Source of the DNA: an uncultured Clostridia bacterium
GTDB lineage: Bacteria; Bacillota; Clostridia; HGM11327
Direction: 5' to 3'
NCBI GenBank assembly: GCA_905210525.1
Contig: CAJLXE010000025.1
Span: forward strand, 1 to 13,288
Length of the DNA stretch: 13,288 bases
Both the position numbers and the translations under genes were made by a program. Each line of letters starts with the position of its first letter. The stretch's first letter is position 1. The notes beneath the pieces are model-generated. The model had not been told where the DNA came from and ran no database searches. It worked only from the letters and a program-made list of their open reading frames with translations. This document shows, one piece after another, positions 1 to 5,396 of the stretch.

Positions 1-94
1 TAGCGAATACAGACGCTGGTGCAAAAACACTAAGACACATCATAAGACACAAGGATAGAGTAATCAGTTTTCTTATCGTAGTTGCTTTTTTCAT
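1..94 (-). CDS. N-terminus of a secreted protein, cut by the window edge
   Basis: An ATG at 94-92 opens a frame that runs off the left edge after 31 codons. It begins MKKATTIRKL, continues into a hydrophobic stretch (about residues 10-24) and reaches APASVFA near residues 25-31. That is a typical Gram-positive Sec signal peptide: basic n-region, hydrophobic core and A-x-A-like cleavage site (SVFA). The protein is therefore probably exported, but its function is not visible. A strong sigma-A promoter lies at 195-222. The ribosome site is not obvious: a GAAAGGTGG-like stretch at 126-134 is about 31 bases from the ATG, too far for it but well placed for a rare in-frame ATT seven codons upstream. 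I prefer the ATG because the peptide then starts with the usual M-K-K. Confidence 0.6.
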   Translation of the reverse strand, partial: MKKATTIRKLITLSLCLMMCLSVFAPASVFA

Positions 95-194
95 ATAAAA
101 ACCATAGCTTTCAATTAATTAAAAGCCACCTTTCAATATAGAGTTGGGAAAATTTTCGTGTATCTGCCCGTATATAATCAATCTCCCCCGATTA

Positions 195-222
195 ATTATA
201 CACTTTCAGTTTCGGTTGTCAA
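195..222 (-). promoter_or_regulatory. Sigma-A type promoter for the secreted-protein gene
   Basis: On the minus strand TTGACA (222-217) is followed after 16 bases by a perfect TATAAT (200-195). Both hexamers match the vegetative consensus. It points at the signal-peptide gene starting at 94, giving an untranslated leader of roughly 95 bases. Confidence 0.7.
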
Positions 223-313
223 GTAAATAATTTCCACAGCCGAAAAAGAGACGCGTAATTCAAAAATATTTTATTAAATTATTGATAATATAATGAAAAC
301 ATATTCAAAGCTG

Positions 314-740
314 TCATCTGCCGACAATTACGGTAAAAACTTCATTCTCTTCATCAAGCATTGCAAAAGCGGTATTCCATTGACCGCGCAACAACATACG
401 AGCCTTCCCTGCGTGTGGATTTATCGGTTGTAAGGCCATCCGTCCAAATAATCATGCCGTCATCCGAAAACGAAACCGCAGTATTTGTAATATCCCACAT
501 ATTATCGAAAATCTGCCATTCCGAAATTTCTCTGAAAATCAGTTCTATTTCCGCATCCGAAATGCTTGTAATCAATATCCGTATTCTGAGTTCATTGGCT
601 TCGCACGAAATTTCGTATCCGCCTCCATCCAAATGCTTTATACCGTTATTGCAATATTGAACAGACAATATATATCCATCGTGAAGACCGTTTGATTGTT
701 TAATAAAGTTATCGATATCTCTTTTAGTTTTTATATACAT
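314..740 (-). pseudogene. Small hypothetical protein, frameshifted near its C-terminus
   Basis: The best start is the ATG at 740, because GGGGAGGG lies at 746-753, five bases upstream; an earlier ATG at 767 has no such site. The frame reads MYIKTKRDIDNFIK, then HDGYI (about residues 20-24), a hydrophobic strand LRIRILI, and IIWTDG. The uninterrupted frame stops at 354. In the next frame, however, coding continues naturally as AMLDEENEVFTVIVGR and stops at 314. The switch falls at the AAAA run at 365-368, so one extra base there would explain it and the restored protein would be about 141 residues. No signal peptide or membrane segment is seen. HDGYI-type small proteins occur widely in Firmicutes, often next to mobile DNA, but I cannot name a family. 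It has its own promoter at 773-800. Confidence 0.5.
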
Positions 741-772
741 AAATACCCTCCCCAAAGACAACTGCACTTAAC

Positions 773-800
773 ATTATACCATTTAAACGTCACATTTCAA
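773..800 (-). promoter_or_regulatory. Promoter of the small hypothetical gene
   Basis: The minus strand shows TTGAAA (800-795), a 16-base spacer and TATAAT (778-773). It sits 33 bases before the preferred ATG at 740 and just upstream of that gene's GGGGAGGG ribosome site. Confidence 0.55.
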
Positions 801-875
801 CTCAGTTTATCCAATTACATACAAAATGTCTCATTATTGCTTTACAAAAAAGACCGTGAAAATTAAAGGTCAAGA

Positions 876-910
876 AAAAAAGAAAAATCCCGCACATTTG
901 TGCAGGATTT
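876..910 (-). terminator. Rho-independent terminator, minus strand
   Basis: Arms 885-896 and 899-910 can form a 12-pair stem with one G-U wobble on the minus strand (AAATCCTGCACA with TGTGCGGGATTT), opening at the tip to give a workable loop. The minus strand then runs into T-rich TTTCTTTTTTTC. It lies between the decayed recombinase and the next gene and seems to back up the terminator at 1088-1117. Confidence 0.65.
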
Positions 911-922
911 ATGTGACTGCGC

Positions 923-1024
923 GACGAAATCGCACAATGCGTTTCATCCCTTAAAACAAGTACTTTTCGACTCATTGCACACATCTATTCGTCTCTCATA
1001 TTTGTCGGGACGAAATAGCACAAT
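923..1024. repeat. Pair of 16-base direct repeats between two terminators
   Basis: GACGAAATCGCACAAT at 923-938 recurs as GACGAAATAGCACAAT at 1009-1024, with one mismatch in 16 and starts 86 bases apart. No gene is supported between 768 and 1087. Besides these repeats that stretch holds only the promoter at 773-800 and the terminator at 876-910. Function unknown. Confidence 0.5.
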
Positions 1025-1087
1025 CACAAATCCTTACGTTTTTATGATTATATCATATTTCGGAAAGCCATACAAGTTCTCCGTATG

Positions 1088-1117
1088 TAAAAAAGCCGAC
1101 AGTTCATCTGCCGACTT
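1088..1117 (-). terminator. Terminator of the recombinase gene
   Basis: Arms 1093-1102 and 1108-1117 pair as a 10-pair stem with two G-U wobbles and a five-base loop on the minus strand, followed by TTTTTT at 1094-1089. It begins five bases after the recombinase stop codon at 1123-1125, as expected for its own intrinsic terminator. Confidence 0.8.
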
Positions 1118-1122
1118 TCTTA

Positions 1123-2719
1123 TTATATAGTTTCTGTCGCTTCCGTTCCGAATTTTGTTATTACCCTGATTGTTCCGTCTTTATAAACCTTTATACACTC
1201 CACAACCCGACGAATTACGATGTCATCATAATAAGCAAATGAAGTGTCATGGCAATCCAGCCAATCGCAAAGCCGCTTGATTTCCGCATTTGCCTCGTCG
1301 CACTTTTCAAACTTTGACTTTGCAGTTTCAAGTTGAACACGCAGGGCTTTAATTTCATCGGCAACACTTTGGATACACTCCAGATACCGGTTTTTATCAC
1401 CGCCTGTGTTGCAGTAATTCACCATGTACTCTTCCATTTCCTTTTTTGCTTCTTTAATACACTTTTCAATAGCCCCCAAATCAAGGTTGGTTTCATCTCC
1501 GGTAACTGCATAAGCAAGGTTTGCCTTAATCAATAAAAGCGATTCCGCATTATCATTTACTGCTTTCTTTAACGCTCTGCATATAGCACTGTGTAACCTT
1601 TTTTCTTCAAATCCTTTTGAGTGCGGAAAATATTTTGCGCCGTGTTCAATTCGATTAAGGCAGCGCCAATAAATACGCTTTTCATTTCCGTTTGTCCATG
1701 TTTTTCTTTTATAAGGACTACCGCACTCGGCGCATATTAAAAGTTCTGAAAGAGCATATTTGCCGCTGTACTTGCCAAGCGAAGTAAGTGTTTTATCGGA
1801 AGTCCGTCGTTTACTGCTACGTCGTGCAATTTCCGCCTGAACCGCGTTGAATAAATCTCTGTCTACGATAGCCGGATGATTGTTACTGACGAGATACTTT
1901 GTCCGTTCACCTTTGTATATTTGCTTATGCAATCGGTTCTAAAGGTCTTTTGATAAATAACATCGCCTACATACTTCTCATTTGTGAGCATTCTTCTTAT
2001 ATTCTCTTTGCTCCGCTGTGTTTTGCCATTGGAGGTTTTAACGCCTTTTTCTTCAAGATAGGATTTAATCTGATCCAAGCTGTATCCTTCATCATACATT
2101 TTGAAAACGGCGCAAACAATTTCAGCTTTCTCCGGAATAATACGAGGCTCCGTTTCATCTTTATCTTTGCGATATCCAAACATATTAAAGCGGCAGGCAT
2201 AGGTTCCGTTTTGCATACGCTTCCTTATACCCCAAGAAACATTGGCTCTGATATTTTCGCTTTCGGACTGTGCCATTACGCTGTAAATACCGATATATGT
2301 CTCGCTGTCCTCTTTTAGTGAGTCGATATTCTGTTCTTCAAAATAAATCCCCATTCCCATTGCTTTCAGCTTACGGATATAACTAATGCTATCTACAATG
2401 TTACGGGCAAAACGGGATACAGACTTCGTAAGAATCATATCAATCTTGCCTTTTTAACAATCCTTAATCATACGAAGAAAATTCTCACGCTTTTTAACCA
2501 TTGTACCCGTTATACCTTCATCGGCATAAATATCTACGAGCTCCATATTATCGGATAAGCGCAAAAATCATTATAGTATTTTACCTGAGCGATAAACGAA
2601 TCTTCCTGATTATCCGAATCTGTACTAACACGGCAATACGCAGCCACTCGTAGCTTTCTATCACCGTACAAACCTTTTGTCGGTCGTATCACTTTTACAT
2701 CTTTTGCTGATTGCTGCAT
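1123..2719 (-). pseudogene. Large serine recombinase (resolvase/TnpX type), broken by three lesions
   Basis: Such enzymes excise and integrate mobile elements through a serine-DNA bond. The start is ATG 2719 with AAGGAAGTGAG just upstream; a GTG at 2728 overlaps that ribosome site. The N-terminal catalytic domain shows AAYCRVSTD with the nucleophile Ser32. After a one-base deletion in the A run 2563-2567 the frame resumes as MELVDIYADEGITGT. A TAA at 2454-2456 replaces a Lys codon (context DC-stop-KGKID). The frame continues KSVSRFARN through the recombinase domain (FGYRKD, NEKYVGD). A second one-base deletion near 1920-1922 shifts into YKGERTKYLVSNN, the zinc ribbon CAECGSPYKR...WRC and a coiled-coil C-terminus ending at 1123. 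The restored protein would be about 532 residues, a normal size. With this many lesions it is very unlikely to be active, unless the indels are read errors. Confidence 0.9.
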
Positions 2720-2819
2720 GTAACTCACTTCCTTATGTTTTTATCAAGATTGTACGGCGAATTATGATTTTTGTGAAATGTGCGATTATGTAGAATTCCG
2801 AAACCCCGGCATTTTCAGG

Positions 2820-2869
2820 TCAATGAGAAAAGGCAGGACAGTTCTGCCGCTCTGCTATTTTCTCATTGA
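2820..2869. repeat. 12-base perfect inverted repeat with inner stem
   Basis: TCAATGAGAAAA at 2820-2831 is the exact reverse complement of TTTTCTCATTGA at 2858-2869. Inside, GGCAG (2832-2836) can pair with CTGCC (2844-2848). It covers the last third of the SHOCT-like gene, including its TGA. It has no U-tract typical of a terminator and could be a mobile-element protein site or a folded mRNA end. Confidence 0.6.
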
Positions 2870-2983
2870 GCCTGCTGAAAACTTTTTCGCTGATAACTCC
2901 GTCAGAAAGCATTTTTTGATAATGGTGTATGCGCTTATATAAACTGCTTCTTTGCTTGGAATGTTATCTTTACATTCACTCAT
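2820..2983 (-). pseudogene. Small SHOCT-like protein next to the recombinase, frameshifted
   Basis: ATG 2983 follows a GGATGGAAA site and starts 13 bases after the stop of the upstream gene. It reads MSECKDNIPSKEAVY and then loses frame. The neighbouring frame reads YQKMLSDGVISEKVFSRLNE and ends IAERQNCPAFSH at 2820. Dropping one AT from the TATATA stretch (about 2938-2943) joins the two into roughly 53 residues. A short helical pair of the type xLLxxGxIsxeeFxxi is the hallmark of SHOCT-like proteins, which often sit just upstream of serine recombinases in clostridial elements. The family call is by pattern only. The 3' half also encodes a 12-base perfect inverted repeat. Confidence 0.5.
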
Positions 2984-2995
2984 CAATTTCCATCC

Positions 2996-3466
2996 TCACT
3001 GTTTCTCGTTCTTTTTAAGGTCCGGCAGCGTCTTGTCCGATTTCGCATTGTAAGCAATCATAATTTGTCTGGCATATTTAATGTTCTGCGGATGCTCATA
3101 GTCGGTGATGATTTTGTTTCGGATGGAAATAGGCTTTTTACATTTCAAAGCCAAAATAAGTACAGACTTATCATATTTACCGTTGTAAAGCTGTACGAAT
3201 TCGGTAACCGCCTTAACAATTTCAAAACGCAGAGAGTCCGACTTGCCGTTCCACGCTTCATTGATAATGCTCAGAGTTTCTGTATAAAGCTTTTTTCCAA
3301 GCACTCTGTACGCATTCAAAGCCGTGCTGACGCAAGCAATATGCTTTTTGTGCCTTGTTCCTTTTACATCAATAGAAAGTCCGGCTTCTTCCGTCGCTCT
3401 GCAAAAATCCTTTGCTTTCTTTTCAGCTTCATACAGTAGCGAAGGAAGCAGTAAATGGCATCGCAG
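2996..3466 (-). pseudogene. C-terminal part of a mobile-element accessory protein (DUF6551-like), 5' end lost or frameshifted
   Basis: A minus frame is open from 3466 to the stop at 2996. From about 3450 it reads convincingly as protein: LLYEAEKKAKDFC, then EEAGLSIDVKGTRHKKHIAC, ALNAYRVLGKKLY, INEAWNGKSDSLRFEIVKAV, FVQLYNGKYD. Helical segments of the form LxxAWxGxxDSLRxEI followed by FxxLYxxxYD recall the C-terminal half of DUF6551/ParB-like proteins of clostridial plasmids and integrative elements; this is a memory-based family guess. The first convincing codons have no start or ribosome site, and they overlap the end of the next gene in another frame. So this is either a 5'-truncated gene or the continuation of that gene after a one-base frameshift around 3440-3466. 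Confidence 0.45.
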
Positions 3467-3765
3467 TCATCACGAATCCTAATTTTTATCGTCTGACGCG
3501 TGACAGAATTGCAAAAGGTACATTCTTCACCTTTGAACCAATTCACAAGATTATCTTCCTCGTCGAGAAAACAATCCGAAGTTGCTGCGCAGATATTGTC
3601 TGCGATTCTCAAATGGTTGTTTGAAATTCGGCTGCCGTCTTCGTATTTCATTGCTTGCCCCAAATGAAAATACACCGCATTGACGCAGTCCTTGAAATCT
3701 GACGAGTTCATTTCTTCATTTGATTCGCGACAGTTCCCAATAATTTCTTTAATGCTTTTTCTCAC
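3364..3765 (-). CDS. Hypothetical accessory protein, probably with a false C-terminus
   Basis: Start GTG 3765 is set by GAAGGAG eight bases upstream. It encodes 133 residues beginning (M)RKSIKEIIGNCRES. It is soluble, with seven cysteines, including CTFC around residues 83-86. I do not recognise the family. The last 35-40 residues (CFLRYCMKLKRKQRIF onward) are basic and low in information, and they overlap a much better reading in another frame (entry 2996-3466). The true protein may therefore leave this frame near 3450 and continue for another 145 or so residues to the stop at 2996. It is the first gene after the structured stretch at 3766-4249. Confidence 0.45.
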   Translation of the reverse strand: MRKSIKEIIGNCRESNEEMNSSDFKDCVNAVYFHLGQAMKYEDGSRISNNHLRIADNICAATSDCFLDEEDNLVNWFKGEECTFCNSVTRQTIKIRIRDDCDAIYCFLRYCMKLKRKQRIFAERRKKPDFLLM

Positions 3766-4249
3766 TGTTTTTACTCCTTCTCATTTTGAACAGAATACCC
3801 ACAACCATTCGGTTCTTCCCAAAAGTGCTGACATTTAGAATATGTATAAAAGGCAATCTCGGAGGCGACCGCTATGTCCCATGCAATCTGCTTTCTACAC
3901 GGACGCCTTTCACATACTCTATTTGTCCTCGACACCCCGAATATGATGGGAAGTCATCAAGCGGCAGATTGCTTATCTGCTCCATGGGAATTTCACCCTC
4001 GCCCCTTCTTTGTGGACCGACCGCGAATTACGGAAGTATCATTGTCCCTTGCGTATGTCATTGCCAACACCAATTGCAATTCGGCTTTTGCCGTATAGGT
4101 TTTATCGCTCACTTCTATCAGAAGGTCGTGGCGCACCTACGGTCGCGGCTATCTACGCAAGTAATGTACTTGATGAATGGGTATTCAGTTGTCAAAGTTT
4201 TACGAAGGCATTATTGGCGTCCTCACTATACCGACAAAAAAGAAGTGAA
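3766..4249. other. 480-base stretch with no secure gene; possible decayed coding remnant or structured RNA
   Basis: The stretch looks richer in G+C than its surroundings. On the minus strand a 47-codon frame from GTG 4136 to TGA 3993 reads DLLIEVSDKTYTAKAELQL and VLAMTYARDNDTSVIRGRS. Removing one base from the CCCC run at 4002-4005 joins it to GEGEIPMEQISNLPLDDF in the next frame, which stops at 3872, for about 87 codons in all. No ribosome site precedes it. On the plus strand 3786-4289 is also open, but the product is rich in Cys, His and Pro and looks like an antisense shadow. Small hairpins occur, such as GCAGAT/ATCTGC around 3963-3979. Nothing here is certain. Confidence 0.3.
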
Positions 4250-4702
4250 TTATAAGGTTTTCGAGAAAAGTTTTTTATACATTTTTTGAAAGTTCTCTTT
4301 ACTCACCGAAAAGCGTTGCGATATTGCCGCCTGTGACACATTTTCTTCCTTTGCTATTTCCTGCTGTGTTTTATTTAAGAAGAAAATGCTAAACAACAAT
4401 TTGGCTTGTTTTGGCTTCATGCTTCCCAAAACAGCTTTCACTTTTTCTTTATGAGTCAATTCTTTCTCAAACATGTAATCATCATAGGAAGCAAAAGCTT
4501 CTCCCTCATAACTCAACGAATCAAGTGAGTATGCGTATCTTTCGTTATATCCGGCATTCGCTTTTTCTGAACGATGCGCTTGTATCAAAGCCTCGGCTAC
4601 TTCCTTTTCGACCTCCACTTTTTGCTCTATGCCATTGACATCTTTGAAAATCGCATAATATTTCTGTTCAACGCGCATTTCATAATCATTTGAAATTTTC
4701 AT
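4250..4702 (-). CDS. Sigma-70 region 4-like protein of a mobile element
   Basis: ATG 4702 is chosen because GAGGAG lies nine bases upstream; an in-frame ATG at 4750 lies inside a hairpin without a ribosome site. The 150-residue product starts MKISNDYEMRVEQKYY, has an acidic, aromatic middle and ends with a helix-turn-helix: TQQEIAKEENVSQAAISQRF (about residues 112-131), matching sigma region 4.2. There is no region 2, so it would contact promoters or RNA polymerase only as an accessory or regulatory factor. Short sigma-like proteins of this type accompany TnpX-type recombinases in clostridial transposons. The reading frame is intact. Its ribosome site is buried in a long hairpin (4708-4765) preceded by a leader ORF (4763-4801), so translation is likely conditional. 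Confidence 0.8.
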   Translation of the reverse strand: MKISNDYEMRVEQKYYAIFKDVNGIEQKVEVEKEVAEALIQAHRSEKANAGYNERYAYSLDSLSYEGEAFASYDDYMFEKELTHKEKVKAVLGSMKPKQAKLLFSIFFLNKTQQEIAKEENVSQAAISQRFSVSKENFQKMYKKLFSKTL

Positions 4703-4707
4703 CTCTG

Positions 4708-4765
4708 TAATCTCCTCAGAATTGAATTTTTGAAAATGTTTCCGGTTCAAAAATTCGGGAGATTA
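4708..4765 (-). promoter_or_regulatory. Hairpin that sequesters the sigma-like gene's Shine-Dalgarno
   Basis: On the minus-strand RNA, UAAUCUCC (4765-4758) is complementary to GGAGAUUA (4715-4708), which holds the Shine-Dalgarno of the gene at 4702. Directly inside, GAAUUUUUGAA (4756-4746) is complementary to UUCAAAAAUUC (4734-4724). The two stems are 8 and 11 perfect pairs, separated by an asymmetric internal loop (1 and 8 bases) and closed by an 11-base loop. While folded, the start region would be poorly accessible to ribosomes. The upstream arm begins with the stop codon of the leader ORF. Confidence 0.75.
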
Positions 4766-4801
4766 CGGATATCCGGCTATGTAGCACTGCCACTTTTTCA
4801 C
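4763..4801 (-). CDS. 12-residue leader peptide upstream of the sigma-like gene
   Basis: GTG 4801 is preceded by AAAGGAG at 4810-4816 with an ideal eight-base gap. The frame encodes MKKWQCYIAGYP (first codon read as Met) and stops with TAA at 4765-4763. That stop is the first triplet of the anti-Shine-Dalgarno arm of the hairpin at 4708-4765. A ribosome paused on the last codons or at the stop would cover this arm and free the downstream start site. The codon before the stop is Pro, which is often slow at termination. The layout resembles leader peptides of erm and cat resistance genes. No homologous leader is known to me, and translation of this ORF is an inference. Confidence 0.6.
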   Translation of the reverse strand: MKKWQCYIAGYP

Positions 4802-4873
4802 TGCATCTTCTCCTTTGCGGTTCGGTGTAGTGAAACAGTAGGCAATATAAAATAATTCCGTTATATTTACATA

Positions 4874-4913
4874 CATAAAAAAGTCCTTTCCCGGGCAAGC
4901 CGAGGAAAGGACT
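4874..4913 (-). terminator. Rho-independent terminator or attenuator upstream of the leader ORF
   Basis: AGTCCTTTCC (minus strand, 4913-4904) pairs with GGAAAGGACT (4891-4882) as 10 perfect base pairs, extended by CGG/CCG inside, and is followed by TTTTTT (4882-4877). It lies 60 bases upstream of the leader peptide's ribosome site, so it may attenuate transcription into the sigma-like gene as well as end upstream transcripts. Confidence 0.8.
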
Positions 4914-4920
4914 CCAATTA

Positions 4921-5012
4921 CCGTACAAGTATTTTTGCGCACAAAAAAGCGCCGTACAAATCAAGACCAATAGATATGGTTTTCCATACTATTCAGTCTC
5001 AACCTTGTACGG
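4921..5012. repeat. TTGTACGG motif, three local copies plus one near the recombinase start
   Basis: TTGTACGG occurs at 5005-5012 on the plus strand and at 4952-4959 and 4921-4928 on the minus strand. A longer version, TTGTACGGCG, is shared by 5005-5014, 4950-4959 (minus) and 2750-2759, the last lying 31 bases upstream of the recombinase start. Two copies are explained by the terminator stem; the other two are not. Confidence 0.5.
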
Positions 5013-5017
5013 CGCTT
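4943..5017 (-). terminator. Terminator of the SOS operon with a long branched loop
   Basis: AAGCGCCGTACAA (minus, 5017-5005) and TTGTACGGCGCTT (4959-4947) form a 13-pair perfect stem followed by TTTTTT (4948-4943). The 45-base loop contains a second small hairpin, TATGG-AAAA-CCATA (4988-4975). It lies 70 bases past the last YolD-like codon. A further copy of CTTGTACGG at 4929-4921 (minus) could pair with the 5' arm instead, so an antiterminated form is conceivable. Confidence 0.75.
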
Positions 5018-5025
5018 GGAAATCA

Positions 5026-5039
5026 CGGTCTTTAGACCG
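5026..5039. repeat. 14-base palindrome CGGTCTTTAGACCG
   Basis: CGGTCT and AGACCG are perfect inverted arms around TT at 5026-5039. It sits in the spacer between the YolD-like gene and its terminator. It could be a small RNA hairpin or a protein site; no function is assigned. Confidence 0.45.
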
Positions 5040-5086
5040 GCTCTGCTTGCACGAATTAAAGTCAGTTATTCGGTTGTATTCGGCTT

Positions 5087-5396
5087 TCAGTATAAGCCGT
5101 CATAGATTTCGCTGTCGATTTCATAGATGTCATCTATCGGAATTACGGTTTTGTCGGTGAATATCAGCTTGCGCTCATATTCGTCAACACGCTTGATTAC
5201 TCCGGTATGCGTCACATGCTCTCCGCCGTTCTTTTTACTGTCCGGCTTCCTTTACCTGATCGTCATATCCGGTCAGCGCCGCAAACGGAGAAAAGGACGC
5301 AGCACGATTTATTCGCGGCATACGCTGCCGTGTTGTCAGTTCGTGATGCGGAAGATTTATTATATCCGCATACAGTTCTTCTGCTTTTTCGCTCAC
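5087..5396 (-). pseudogene. YolD-like partner of the Y-family polymerase, central part deleted
   Basis: The gene starts at GTG 5396, overlapping the polymerase stop by four bases (GTGA), so the two are translationally coupled. The N-terminal part reads YADIINLPHHELTTRQRMPR, NRAASFSPFAALTGYDD and QVKEAG, the conserved YolD-like signature. It stops at 5235 after 53 residues. In the next frame the conserved C-terminus follows at once: NGGEHVTHTGVIKRVDEYER, then TVIPIDDIYEIDSEIYDGLY, ending at 5087. Family members usually carry several dozen more residues between these blocks. An internal deletion with a frameshift near 5235-5240 therefore removed the middle. YolD-like proteins accompany UvrX/ImuB-type polymerases in Firmicutes and phages. 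This copy should be non-functional. Confidence 0.8.

Noticed and set aside
802..984. A 60-codon minus frame across the terminator at 876-910.
   Set aside because: It spans a terminator and a direct repeat and lacks a ribosome site; probably a conserved non-coding repeat.
923..1024. Possible CRISPR-like repeats.
   Set aside because: Only two copies, too short, one mismatch, and no cas genes nearby.
3860..4136. GTGCGCC at 4136-4130 (minus strand) resembles the 5' end of a group II intron.
   Set aside because: No domain V, no 3' boundary and no intron-encoded reverse transcriptase are visible; a seven-base match alone is weak.
3786..4289. A 167-codon open frame on the plus strand.
   Set aside because: The start has no good ribosome site, composition is rich in Cys, His, Pro and Arg, and it runs antisense into the sound sigma-like gene. 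It looks like a shadow of minus-strand constraint.
4716..4970. An 84-codon minus frame upstream of the sigma-like gene.
   Set aside because: It runs through a clear intrinsic terminator and the regulatory hairpin and has no ribosome site. The leader ORF in another frame explains the region better.
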